A DNA stretch of 16,398 nucleotides from an uncultured Clostridia bacterium (lineage in GTDB: Bacteria > Bacillota > Clostridia > Lachnospirales > Anaerotignaceae). The stretch lies in contig CAMQRG010000028.1 in NCBI GenBank assembly GCA_947036475.1, forward strand, positions 1 to 16,398. The letters run 5' to 3'. A program made the position numbers and the translations under genes. How positions within the stretch are numbered: the first letter of the stretch is position 1; the number at the start of each line of letters is the position of its first letter. This document shows, in pieces, positions 1-6,975 of this stretch. Under the pieces are notes generated by a model that ran no database searches, was not told where the DNA came from, and saw nothing but the letters and a program-made list of their open reading frames with translations.

Positions 1-45
1 ACACGTAAGGAGTCGTCGGCAGCGTCAGATGTGTATAAGAGACAG
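1..45. other. Illumina Nextera adapter (assembly artefact)
   Basis: The window opens with the end of the P5 oligo (ACAC), then GTAAGGAG, which is the i5 index S505/N505, then TCGTCGGCAGCGTC, then the 19-bp Tn5 mosaic end AGATGTGTATAAGAGACAG. This is library adapter, not biological sequence. An ORF starting at 29 inside it reads MCIRDR, the usual translation of this adapter, and should be ignored. Genomic sequence begins at 46. Confidence 0.98.
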
Positions 46-47
46 AT

Positions 48-1001
48 CTAAAACCCCAATTCGGCGCGTATCGTCTAAATTCTTTGCAGGCGGCGGCAAT
101 CCAAAAATACATAAACCAAATGAAGACAGAAAACTATGCAATGTCTACAATTCAAGTGGCTCTTGCTGTTCTTACTTCTTCTTTGGATTATGCTGTGGAG
201 CCGCTCCACTATATCAGGGATAACCCCTGCCGTTATGTAAAAATCGGAAATGCCTCCAAGCCTCCCCACGAACGTATCATTCTTACAAAAGAGCAGTTTG
301 ACAAAATTCTGGAGCTTTTTCCTTTTGGTTCACGTTTTTACATTCCCTTGATGCTCGGCTGGAACTGCGGCTTAAGAATCAATGAATGTATGGGACTAAC
401 ATGGAACGATATTGATTTTGAAAACCGCACAATCTCCATTGACCGACAGCTTACATGGTATCGTATTCCCGGGCGTACCCTCTGGTATATGAAAAGCCCG
501 AAGTACGATTCAAAACGCGTCATTCCTTTCGGAGAAACGCTTTTTAGGGCTTTGAAAGCCGAAAAAAAACGTCAGCTGGAAAATGAAATGTACTATGGGG
601 AATTTTATACTGTCCAATACCTAAAAGAATATACCGATGGAGCGGGAGCCAATTTAACCTATGTCGAACAGTCACAAAAGGGTGCGCTCTGCCGTGAATC
701 ACGCCTGCCTCTGGTTTGTCAATTCGATAACGGCAGAATGTTAAAGGAAACAAATTTCCGCCTCTGCGCAAAAAAAATTCAGAATATTTTAGGGATTGAT
801 TTTGAATATCATTGCTTGCGCCGCACCCATGCAACAAAACTTGTTGAAGCCGATGTTGGGGCGAAAGCTGTTCAATATCGTTTGGGGCACAAGCGGATTA
901 CTACCACGCTTAAATTTTACGTCAGTCATACGGATAATATGGCTCAGGATGCAGCTGATAAGTTTGAAGCGGCTGTAAATGGCGGTTTGCCACCGAGATA
1001 A
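48..1001 (+). CDS. Tyrosine recombinase/integrase, 5'-truncated
   Basis: Site-specific tyrosine recombinase that would integrate or excise a phage, ICE or other genomic island. The C-terminal catalytic domain is complete. It carries the Arg in CGLRINE, a Lys in the strand around SPKYDSKRVIPF, the HxxR box in HCLRRTHA, the His in LGHKRI and the nucleophile Tyr in LKFYVSHT. Upstream of the TTG at 84 the frame stays open back to the adapter and reads LKPQFGAYRLNSLQAAAIQ, which is good core-binding (SAM-like) domain sequence. The TTG is therefore not the start. The gene is cut by the contig end and lacks its N-terminal arm-binding domain, probably some 60-90 residues. The 3' end lies against 11-bp repeats at 986-1028, as expected for an integrase next to its attachment site. 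The rest of the element would lie to the left, outside the window. Confidence 0.93.
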   Translation, partial: LKPQFGAYRLNSLQAAAIQKYINQMKTENYAMSTIQVALAVLTSSLDYAVEPLHYIRDNPCRYVKIGNASKPPHERIILTKEQFDKILELFPFGSRFYIPLMLGWNCGLRINECMGLTWNDIDFENRTISIDRQLTWYRIPGRTLWYMKSPKYDSKRVIPFGETLFRALKAEKKRQLENEMYYGEFYTVQYLKEYTDGAGANLTYVEQSQKGALCRESRLPLVCQFDNGRMLKETNFRLCAKKIQNILGIDFEYHCLRRTHATKLVEADVGAKAVQYRLGHKRITTTLKFYVSHTDNMAQDAADKFEAAVNGGLPPR

Positions 1002-1028
1002 ACTTTTCGGTGGCAAATCGGTGGCAAA
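986..1028. repeat. Inverted plus tandem 11-bp repeats at integrase 3' end (candidate att/integrase-binding site)
   Basis: TCGGTGGCAAA occurs twice in direct tandem (1007-1017 and 1018-1028). Its exact inverse TTTGCCACCGA lies at 986-996 in the last codons of the integrase gene. The inverted pair can form an 11-bp hairpin with a 10-nt loop, without a following T-run. Repeats next to an integrase gene are typical of integrase or excisionase binding sites and of element ends. Which copy, if any, contains the crossover core cannot be told from one junction. Confidence 0.55.
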
Positions 1029-1144
1029 CGCCTTTTTCTTATCCATAAAAAGATTAGAAATCCCCATATTTCAGGCTTTTTACGAAGAAAGTACATTTAA
1101 TGATTTCTTAATTAAATCTTCGGAAAGTGGAAAGAAACCGGCAC

Positions 1145-1179
1145 AAAAAAACTCCTGTATCAGACATTGCATACAGGAG
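1145..1179 (-). terminator. Rho-independent terminator of murC
   Basis: Perfect 9-bp stem (CTCCTGTAT at 1152-1160 with ATACAGGAG at 1171-1179), followed on the minus strand by seven U (A-run 1145-1151). It lies 11 bases past the murC stop codon. Confidence 0.88.
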
Positions 1180-1189
1180 CCTTCTTCCA

Positions 1190-2563
1190 TTATTTCAAAA
1201 ATTCTTCACCGATTTTATTCACGTCTCCCGCACCGACAGTCAGCAGAAGATCGCCCATCTGGCAATGCTCCTCAAGGTACTGCCGGATTGCGGCAAAGTC
1301 ACCCACATACCGCGCATTTCCACCCTCTTTTGCAATACGCTCCGCAAGCATGGCGGCAGAAATCGTTCCATCATCTGTTTCCCGCGCTGCATAAATATCC
1401 GCAACGATGACTTCATCAGCATCACCGAATGCTCTTCCAAATTCATCAAAGAGGTTTTTTGTACGGGAATAGGTATGCGGCTGGAACACGCACCAGAGCT
1501 TATTATGCCGCACATTCCGCGCCGCCGAAAGCGTTGCCACAATTTCCGTAGGGTGGTGCGCATAGTCGTCAATAACGACGATACCGTTTTTCTCCCCTTT
1601 ACGCTGAAATCTTCTGTCTACTCCTGTAAAATGCGACAGCCCACGTGCGCAGACCTTCGCCGGAATATCCAGAAAATGCGCCGATGCAACAGCCGCCAGT
1701 GCGTTCGTGATATTATGCTCACCGGGGATATCCAGATGAACAGAGGCATAAAATTCGCCCTGGTAGTACACGTCAAAGCTGTTTTTTCCATCCGCCTCAT
1801 GCACAATATTCCGCGCCTGCCAGCAGGCGTTTTCTTCCAGACCGAAGGTTTCCACAGCGCAGTGCAGATTTTCCTCCAGTTCCTCCAGATGTGCAATGGA
1901 CGCATTCAACACAAGCAGGCCGCCAGCAGGAATCCTCTGCGCAAAAGCATGGAAAGAGCGGCGGATATTTTCCAGCGATTTGAAATAATCCAGATGATCC
2001 GCCTCCACATTCAGAATTACGCCGACAAGCGGAGTAAACTGTAAGAAACTGTCAAAATATTCGCATGCCTCCGCCACAAAATACGGAGAATGTCCAATTT
2101 TTACATTGCTGTGTATGGCGGGCAGTATACCGCCGACGGTAATCGTCGGGTCTTTTTCCGCCTCCAGCAGAATTTCAGAAACCATGGAGGTCGTCGTCGT
2201 TTTTCCATGCGTTCCTGCAACAGCAACGGAATACTGATATTCTTCCATGATATGCCCTAAAAGCCGCGCCCTGTCCATCAGGGGAATCTTTTTTTCCTTT
2301 GCCGCCTCCAGCTCCGGATTACCAGGGTGTATCGCGGCTGTATAGACAACAAGGTCGATATCATCGGTAATATTTTCCGCGCAGTGCCCGTAATGAAGTG
2401 TAATGCCAAGAGATTCGAGGTGTTTTGTGACATTACTCTCTTTGATATCCGTACCAGAAACCCGACAGCCGCGGTCCTTCAATATTTCTGCCAGACCGGA
2501 CATGCTGATTCCGCCGATGCCGATAAAATAAATATGGGAATTGGGTTGTATTTCATTTTTCAT
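1190..2563 (-). CDS. murC: UDP-N-acetylmuramate--L-alanine ligase MurC
   Basis: Cytoplasmic Mur ligase that adds L-alanine to UDP-MurNAc using ATP, the first amino-acid step of peptidoglycan stem-peptide synthesis. The 457 residues show the full three-domain layout. A Rossmann-type UDP-binding start is seen in GIGGISMSGLAEIL (about 15-28). The ATP loop is GTHGKTTTTS (117-126). The central metal/substrate segments are EACEYF (165-170) and NVEADHLDYF (185-194). HNITNALAA marks the hinge region and DDYAHHPTE lies in the C-terminal domain. The length is normal for the family. The ATG at 2563 has GAGGCG about ten bases upstream. It is transcribed alone, from a promoter at 2613-2641 to a terminator at 1145-1179, so it is not in a dcw-type operon here. 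It is a chromosomal housekeeping gene and marks the boundary of the integrase-bearing element on its 3' side. Confidence 0.97.
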   Translation of the reverse strand: MKNEIQPNSHIYFIGIGGISMSGLAEILKDRGCRVSGTDIKESNVTKHLESLGITLHYGHCAENITDDIDLVVYTAAIHPGNPELEAAKEKKIPLMDRARLLGHIMEEYQYSVAVAGTHGKTTTTSMVSEILLEAEKDPTITVGGILPAIHSNVKIGHSPYFVAEACEYFDSFLQFTPLVGVILNVEADHLDYFKSLENIRRSFHAFAQRIPAGGLLVLNASIAHLEELEENLHCAVETFGLEENACWQARNIVHEADGKNSFDVYYQGEFYASVHLDIPGEHNITNALAAVASAHFLDIPAKVCARGLSHFTGVDRRFQRKGEKNGIVVIDDYAHHPTEIVATLSAARNVRHNKLWCVFQPHTYSRTKNLFDEFGRAFGDADEVIVADIYAARETDDGTISAAMLAERIAKEGGNARYVGDFAAIRQYLEEHCQMGDLLLTVGAGDVNKIGEEFLK

Positions 2564-2612
2564 AGTGGTATCGCCTCAATTTTTTGGATATTTGGGACAT
2601 TGTCTGAGTATC

Positions 2613-2641
2613 ATTATAGTATATGGACATGGGAATGGCAA
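2613..2641 (-). promoter_or_regulatory. Sigma-A promoter of murC
   Basis: On the minus strand, -35 TTGCCA (2636-2641), a 17-bp spacer and a perfect -10 TATAAT (2613-2618). Transcription would start near 2606, giving a leader of about 40 nt to murC. Confidence 0.82.
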
Positions 2642-2737
2642 GAGCCGCCCGCGTCGTATGTTCTGTATTTTCTATATTTTATACAGAAACCATGGGGAAT
2701 AAACCTGAAAACGTCACAGGATTTCTCGGAACGAAAA

Positions 2738-2799
2738 AAGCCCCCTTTCGGAACGGTACGTTTCCGCTGCTTCCTGTGCGGGTTTCCGTTCTGGGGCTT
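2738..2799 (-). terminator. Long hairpin terminator of the 68-aa unit
   Basis: AAGCCCC (2738-2744) pairs with GGGGCTT (2793-2799), and GAACGG (2751-2756) pairs with CCGTTC (2786-2791) inside it. On the minus strand the stem is followed by six U (A-run 2734-2739), so it terminates transcripts coming from the small gene upstream. On the plus strand the T-rich stretch at 2798-2808 is weaker, so limited bidirectional use is possible. Confidence 0.7.
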
Positions 2800-2880
2800 A
2801 TTCTTTTTACTGTTATTCTCTTTTGCCGCCTTTCTATCATGCCGCAGACTGTACGGCAGGAAAAGAAAGCAAAACGGCTT

Positions 2881-3087
2881 TCAGGCGTTGCACAGCGCAG
2901 GCTGTACGGGAACGGAGGACAGCGGGATATTGATTTTTATATCCTGATTCTGAGAATGATTCTCATAGAAAAACCGTCCGTTCGCAATGCCGATTTGAAT
3001 TGTTCCATTTATCAGGCCGACAGCAAATTTTATTGCGGCTGATTTGATTACCCGGAAAGCAGACCGTACTTTTGTAAGAAGCCTCAT
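2881..3087 (-). CDS. Small 68-aa protein of unknown function
   Basis: I do not recognise this protein. The ATG at 3087 has a strong AAAGGAGG site about nine bases upstream and sits 33-40 bp downstream of a perfect consensus promoter, which argues for real and probably strong expression. The frame is open further upstream, but that extension would begin before the promoter, so the short form is chosen. The product begins MRLLTKVRSAFRVIKSAAIK, a basic and amphipathic N-terminus. It continues with a moderately hydrophobic segment (about 18-36, containing FAVGLINGTIQIGIANG) and a polar C-terminal half with NHSQNQD. It could be a small membrane-associated or secreted peptide. A terminator hairpin follows at 2738-2799, so it forms its own unit. 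The alternative is that the transcript (about 380 nt) acts as a regulatory RNA. Confidence 0.6.
   Translation of the reverse strand: MRLLTKVRSAFRVIKSAAIKFAVGLINGTIQIGIANGRFFYENHSQNQDIKINIPLSSVPVQPALCNA
2951..2965. promoter_or_regulatory. Perfect 7-1-7 palindrome resembling a Fur/PerR-type box
   Basis: TGAGAATGATTCTCA is a perfect 7-1-7 inverted repeat differing from the classical TGATAATNATTATCA Fur box at one symmetric position. It lies inside the 68-aa coding region rather than at a promoter, so its use as an operator is uncertain. Confidence 0.25.
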
Positions 3088-3126
3088 ACGGAATCCCCTC
3101 CTTTCATGTCTGGAAGCGTTGGATTT

Positions 3127-3155
3127 ATTATAGCCGTTCCAGATATTTCTGTCAA
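3127..3155 (-). promoter_or_regulatory. Perfect consensus sigma-A promoter of the 68-aa gene
   Basis: On the minus strand, TTGACA (3150-3155), a 17-bp spacer and TATAAT (3127-3132) match the consensus at all twelve positions. Predicted start is near 3120, about 33 nt before the ATG. Confidence 0.88.
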
Positions 3156-3350
3156 GATACAGAAGCGATGGAGCAGTTTGCTGTTTTATAGGCACAGTTA
3201 CACAAAAGCGAAAACAAAAAAGCGGCATTTTTGCCAAACCTCAGGCTAAATGAACGCCGCCCTTACGGCGGTTTGCGCTTATTCTTTCAAGCCGCACAAA
3301 CATTTTTAGGAAAAAGAGCGAAAATTTGGCATGGTTTTAATGATTTTACG

Positions 3351-3378
3351 TTGCATTTTAACAGGATTGTGCTATAAT
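3351..3378 (+). promoter_or_regulatory. Promoter of glgCD
   Basis: -35 TTGCAT (3351-3356), 16-bp spacer, -10 TATAAT (3373-3378) with an extended -10 TGC directly before it. Transcription should start near 3386, leaving a leader of about 160 nt before the glgC ATG. Confidence 0.8.
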
Positions 3379-3385
3379 GGGTACA

Positions 3386-3545
3386 ACGAAGCTGGTACTT
3401 TGCTCCTCTGAGTGAAAGATCCGGCCTTGCTTTTTGAGCAGGGCAGGGGCTGAGCCTTTTTGCTGTTTTTGGGAAGGTCATCAGGCAGAAAGCAGAGGAA
3501 CGGCTTTAGTACATATGTACAACCTGAAAGATAGGGGTGTTGAAT
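3386..3545 (+). promoter_or_regulatory. Structured 5' leader of glgC
   Basis: The leader is unusually long and can fold. TCCTCTG (3404-3410) can pair with CAGAGGA (3493-3499), closing a region with two smaller hairpins. One is CCTTGC/GCAGGG (3425-3430 with 3438-3443). The other is AGGGGC/GCCTTT (3445-3450 with 3454-3459, G-U pairs included), followed by a T-rich run that could act as an attenuator. It matches no riboswitch class that I recognise. Downstream lies a 12-bp palindrome at 3509-3520. Confidence 0.4.
3509..3520. promoter_or_regulatory. 12-bp perfect palindrome in the glgC leader
   Basis: GTACATATGTAC is fully self-complementary and sits 26 bases before the glgC ATG, inside the transcribed leader. 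It may be a repressor operator (roadblock type) or chance; no protein can be assigned. Confidence 0.3.
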
Positions 3546-4817
3546 ATGCGTAAAAAAGAAATGATTGCGATGTTATTAGCGGGAGGACAGGGTAGCCGGC
3601 TTGGCGTTCTGACGAGGAAAGTGGCAAAGCCGGCTGTAACTTATGGCGGGCGTTACCGTATCATAGACTTTCCTTTGAGCAACTGCATCAATTCCGGCGT
3701 GGATACAGTCGGCGTGCTGACACAGTACCAGCCTTTGCGGCTGAATCAGCATATCGGTATCGGTATCCCCTGGGATCTGGACAGAAGGAACGGCGGCGTA
3801 ACGATTCTGGCTCCCCACGTCAAAGGCGGGGATTCGGGCGAATGGTTTATGGGCACTGCGAATGCGATTTACCAGAACATTGATTTTATTGACAGCAACA
3901 ACCCGGAATATGTTCTGATTCTTTCCGGCGACCATATCTACAAAATGGACTATTCGGCGATGCTTCAGTTCCATAAGGACAGAGGCGCGTCTGCAACAAT
4001 CGCAGTTCTGGAAGTGCCGATGGAAGAAGCCAGCCGCTTTGGTATCATGAACACCGAGGCGGAGGACAAGATCTACGAATTTGAGGAAAAACCGGAAAAT
4101 CCCAAGAGCAACCTTGCATCGATGGGTATTTACATCTTTACCTGGGACAGACTGCGCGAGGCTCTGCTGGAGGATAACCAGGTGCATGCGGACAGCGACT
4201 TCGGCAAGCACATCATTCCCAAAATGCTGGACGAAGGACAGCCGTTGTATGCGTACCGTTTCCAGGGCTACTGGAAGGACGTTGGCACGATTGAATCCTA
4301 TTGGGAATCCAATATGGACCTGATTCGTGCACTGCCGGAATTTAACCTTTACGAAGATTTCTGGAAAATTTACACAAACAGCGACCACCAGCCGCCGCAG
4401 TATACTGCGCCAGGCGCAAAGGTGAAGGAAAGCCTGATTACGGACGGCTGCGAAATTTACGGAGAGGTTTACCGCTCCATACTGGGGCCGGGCGTTATTG
4501 TGAAAAAAGGCGCAGTTGTACGGGATTCCATCATCATGTGCGATTCTGTTATCGGAGAGAACTCCGTTCTTGACCGCACAATTGTGGACGAAGAATGTAC
4601 GATTGGCGATGGCGTACAGATCGGCGTTGGCGAAAATGCACCAAACGAAGCAAAGCCCAACATCTATTATTCCGGCATCAGCGTTGTGGGCGTAAAGACC
4701 ACTGTGCCGAATCATGTGACCATCGGCAAAAACTGTGTAATTTATGGGGAAACAGCTTTCGAGGATTATCCGGAAGGAAAACTGGAAAGCGGAAAATCCG
4801 TAACGAGGGGGATGTGA
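3546..4817 (+). CDS. glgC: Glucose-1-phosphate adenylyltransferase, catalytic subunit GlgC
   Basis: Makes ADP-glucose and pyrophosphate from ATP and glucose-1-phosphate, the committed step of bacterial glycogen synthesis in the cytoplasm. From the chosen ATG the product has 423 residues. The N-terminal nucleotidyltransferase domain shows LAGGQGSRL (11-19) and AKPAVTYGGRYRIIDF (about 27-42), then GTANAIYQ and SGDHIYKMDY with the conserved catalytic/metal Asp. A C-terminal left-handed beta-helix follows, with hexapeptide-like repeats (such as DSVIGENSVLDRTIVDE). GTG at 3537 and TTG at 3540 are also in frame. The AGGGG at 3533-3537 is correctly spaced for the ATG at 3546 and overlaps the GTG, so ATG is preferred. 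It is the first gene of an operon, with glgD starting two bases after its stop. No glgA, glgB or glgP follows, so the rest of the pathway is elsewhere. Confidence 0.96.
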   Translation: MRKKEMIAMLLAGGQGSRLGVLTRKVAKPAVTYGGRYRIIDFPLSNCINSGVDTVGVLTQYQPLRLNQHIGIGIPWDLDRRNGGVTILAPHVKGGDSGEWFMGTANAIYQNIDFIDSNNPEYVLILSGDHIYKMDYSAMLQFHKDRGASATIAVLEVPMEEASRFGIMNTEAEDKIYEFEEKPENPKSNLASMGIYIFTWDRLREALLEDNQVHADSDFGKHIIPKMLDEGQPLYAYRFQGYWKDVGTIESYWESNMDLIRALPEFNLYEDFWKIYTNSDHQPPQYTAPGAKVKESLITDGCEIYGEVYRSILGPGVIVKKGAVVRDSIIMCDSVIGENSVLDRTIVDEECTIGDGVQIGVGENAPNEAKPNIYYSGISVVGVKTTVPNHVTIGKNCVIYGETAFEDYPEGKLESGKSVTRGM

Positions 4818-4819
4818 GC

Positions 4820-5941
4820 ATGAAGGCGATTGGTATTATTTTGGCAGGCGGCAACAACAAAGGCAGGTTGGGCGCGCTGACCGACCACCGGGCGGCTGCG
4901 GCTCTCCCAATCGGCGGGTGCTACCGGGCGATTGATTTTTCTTTGAGCAACATGACAAACAGCGGGATTCGCAAAGCAGCAATCCTGACGCAATATAACT
5001 CCCGTTCCCTGCGGGACCATCTGACTTCCTCCAAATGGTGGAACTTCGGCAGAAAACAGGGCGGTCTGTTTGTATTCACACCGTTTACAAGCAGCGAGGA
5101 TTCCAACTGGTTCCGCGGCACTGCGGACTCCATTTACCAGAATATGACATATCTGATGCGCAGCAGCGAAGAATATGTTGTAATTACCTCCGGCGATGCA
5201 ATTTATAAAATGGATTACCGGCAGGTCATTGCGCAGCATGCGGAAAAAAGCGCGGATATTACAGTCGTATATCAGAAAATGGAAGATAAGGACCTTTCCA
5301 AATTCGGTGTACTGGAGATGGACGGGGACGGACGGCTGACTGCGTTCGTGGAAAAACCCACAACGCCTCCGCCTTCCAATATGGCTTCGCTTGGCATTTA
5401 TGTCATTTCCAGAAAGCTGTTAATTAATCTGCTGAATCAGGTCGTACCGGAAGGCAGATACGATTTGGTACAGGATATCATTATCCGCTTTACCAAAACG
5501 CTGAAAATTTACGGCTATGAATTCAACGGCTACTGGAATGCGATTGGCTCCGGCGTGAGCGCGTATTTCGCAACAAATATGGATTTTCTGAATAAAGATG
5601 TGCGCGATACTTTCGTAAACGAATATCCTTACATTGAAACAAAGCCTAAAGATGAACCGCCTGCAAAATATAACATCGGCGCAGAGGTTACAGACTCTAT
5701 CGTGGGCAGCGGCACAATATTCAACGGCAGGGTTGACCACAGCATTGTGTTCCGCAAGGTTTATATTGCGGAGGACGCTCAGGTGCGCAACTCCATACTG
5801 ATGGAAGGCTGCCGTATCGGCCGTGGCTGCGTTGTGGAAAACGCAATACTGGATAAGGAAGTGGAACTTTCCGATGGACAGAGAATCATCGGCGTTTCCT
5901 CTGATGAGCCTGCAGTGCTGAAAAAAGGCACACGACTTTAA
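4820..5941 (+). CDS. glgD: GlgC-like regulatory subunit GlgD
   Basis: Paralogue of GlgC that, in Bacillota, pairs with GlgC and modulates its ADP-glucose pyrophosphorylase activity. The 373-residue product keeps the fold: AGGNNKGRLGALT near the N-terminus, IGGCYRAIDFSLSN (31-44), GTADSIYQ, SGDAIYKMDY and a shortened C-terminal beta-helix. In the substrate loop, however, the AKPAV of GlgC is replaced by AAAALP, losing the conserved Lys, and the glycine-rich loop is altered (GGNNKGRL versus GGQGSRL). This fits a subunit with little or no activity of its own. The ATG at 4820 lies two bases after the glgC stop, with GAGGGGG at 4805-4811 inside the end of glgC as its binding site. The pair is therefore co-transcribed and probably translationally coupled. 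A longer frame reaching back to 4595 overlaps glgC and is not used. Confidence 0.94.
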   Translation: MKAIGIILAGGNNKGRLGALTDHRAAAALPIGGCYRAIDFSLSNMTNSGIRKAAILTQYNSRSLRDHLTSSKWWNFGRKQGGLFVFTPFTSSEDSNWFRGTADSIYQNMTYLMRSSEEYVVITSGDAIYKMDYRQVIAQHAEKSADITVVYQKMEDKDLSKFGVLEMDGDGRLTAFVEKPTTPPPSNMASLGIYVISRKLLINLLNQVVPEGRYDLVQDIIIRFTKTLKIYGYEFNGYWNAIGSGVSAYFATNMDFLNKDVRDTFVNEYPYIETKPKDEPPAKYNIGAEVTDSIVGSGTIFNGRVDHSIVFRKVYIAEDAQVRNSILMEGCRIGRGCVVENAILDKEVELSDGQRIIGVSSDEPAVLKKGTRL

Positions 5942-5974
5942 GAACTGCCTGAATAATTGATACACAAAAAAATG

Positions 5975-6004
5975 GCTGGAAAACAGAAGTTTTCCAGCTT
6001 TTTT
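5975..6004 (+). terminator. Bidirectional terminator between glgD and the LysR gene
   Basis: Perfect 10-bp stem GCTGGAAAAC (5975-5984) / GTTTTCCAGC (5989-5998) with an AGAA loop, T-run on the plus side (5999-6004) and an A-run (5965-5972) that serves the minus strand. It separates the convergent glgD and LysR-type genes. Confidence 0.93.
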
Positions 6005-6013
6005 ATAATTTGC

Positions 6014-6913
6014 TTATTCCCTTGCCGCGAATACGTCCCGCAGGCGTTCCAGAAACTTTTCTGCCGCCTTGGAAAAAATCTGATACTTTTTCCATATCAC
6101 GTTTGCCGTCGTATCAAATTGCGGCTTCAGCGGGCGAAAACAAAGACTGCTGTCCTCACTGGCATTGATGAGCTTATCAAAGCTGATTGCGTAACCCAAC
6201 CCTTCCGCCACCATCATCGAAGCATTGAATATAAGCGTATATGTTGCAGCGATATTCAGCCTGTAAATATCAGGGTCAATGTGTTTCAAAATCAGGCTGC
6301 CGTCCCGCGCTTCCTGCCCCGATACAATCAACGGCTTATCCCGCAAGTCTTCCGGCGTGATAAACTCCTTTGCAGCAAGCGGCGAATCCCTGCGCATCAA
6401 CACGCCAAATACATCTTTTACGGGCAGCTCCAAAGAATGGTATTTCGTACGGTCAACCGGACCATAGACCAGTCCGAAATCAATCAGGCCTTTATCCAGC
6501 TGTTCCTTTACAAAAAATGAGTTTCCACTGGAAATATGGAAATGAATGTCCGGATATTCCATTTGCAGCGTTTTCGCCGCTTTCGCAAACAGGCGCATAT
6601 TATCCGTTTCCCCCGCGCCGATATAAATATCTCCCGCTATGGCGTCCTCCGGCGATGTGATTTCATTTGTCGCCTTTTTCACAAGGTCAAGGATTTCCTC
6701 CGCACGTTTGCGCAGTATCAGCCCCTCCTCCGTCAGCGTTACCTTCCGCGAACCATTGCCGCCGCGAATTAAAAGCTGTTTGCCCAGCTCCCTCTCCAAT
6801 GCTTTCAGCTGTGTGGATAGCGTCGGCTGGGAAAGGTGCAGAGATTCCGCCGCCGCAGAGATATTCTGTTCCCTTGCCACAGCCAGAAAGTATTGCAACA
6901 CACGCAGTTCCAT
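6014..6913 (-). CDS. LysR-type transcriptional regulator
   Basis: DNA-binding regulator of the LysR family, about 299 residues from MELRVLQYF. The winged helix-turn-helix occupies about residues 1-60 (MELRVLQYFLAVAREQNISA, then LSQPTLSTQLKALERELG). A linker helix and a periplasmic-binding-protein-like effector domain follow (about 90-295, with IYIGAGETDNMRLF and GLGYAISFDKL). Two adjacent ATGs (6916 and 6913) share the GGGGGAG site, and the second gives the usual family start. The effector and targets cannot be read from the sequence. It is not divergent from an obvious target gene: glgD is convergent and the flavodiiron gene lies upstream in the same direction behind a terminator. The palindrome over its own -35 box suggests autoregulation. 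Confidence 0.92.
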   Translation of the reverse strand: MELRVLQYFLAVAREQNISAAAESLHLSQPTLSTQLKALERELGKQLLIRGGNGSRKVTLTEEGLILRKRAEEILDLVKKATNEITSPEDAIAGDIYIGAGETDNMRLFAKAAKTLQMEYPDIHFHISSGNSFFVKEQLDKGLIDFGLVYGPVDRTKYHSLELPVKDVFGVLMRRDSPLAAKEFITPEDLRDKPLIVSGQEARDGSLILKHIDPDIYRLNIAATYTLIFNASMMVAEGLGYAISFDKLINASEDSSLCFRPLKPQFDTTANVIWKKYQIFSKAAEKFLERLRDVFAARE

Positions 6914-6942
6914 CATACTCCCCCTTATGGGCCATTTTTTCC

Positions 6943-6971
6943 AGCATAGCACAGTTTCCCATCGTTTTCAA
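6943..6971 (-). promoter_or_regulatory. Promoter of the LysR gene
   Basis: On the minus strand, -35 TTGAAA (6966-6971), 17-bp spacer, -10 TATGCT (6943-6948) with an extended -10 TGC. The leader to the ATG is about 25 nt. Confidence 0.65.
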
Positions 6972-6975
6972 CGAT
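6961..6975. promoter_or_regulatory. T-N11-A palindrome over the LysR promoter
   Basis: ATCGTTTTCAACGAT has 6-bp inverted arms and contains T-N11-A, the LysR-family binding core. It overlaps the -35 box, a position suited to autorepression. Confidence 0.5.

Noticed and set aside
29..223. ORF beginning MCIRDR
   Set aside because: It starts in the Nextera adapter and runs out of frame through the integrase gene.
1127..2044. 305-codon plus-strand ORF opposite murC
   Set aside because: Antisense shadow of murC, and it reads through the murC terminator.
3250..3268. CCGCC/GGCGG hairpin upstream of glgC as a terminator
   Set aside because: Short stem without an adjoining T-run, and no plus-strand transcript upstream that would need ending.
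3576..4715. 379-codon minus-strand ORF opposite glgC
   Set aside because: Antisense shadow of a well-supported gene; no ribosome binding site or recognisable domain.
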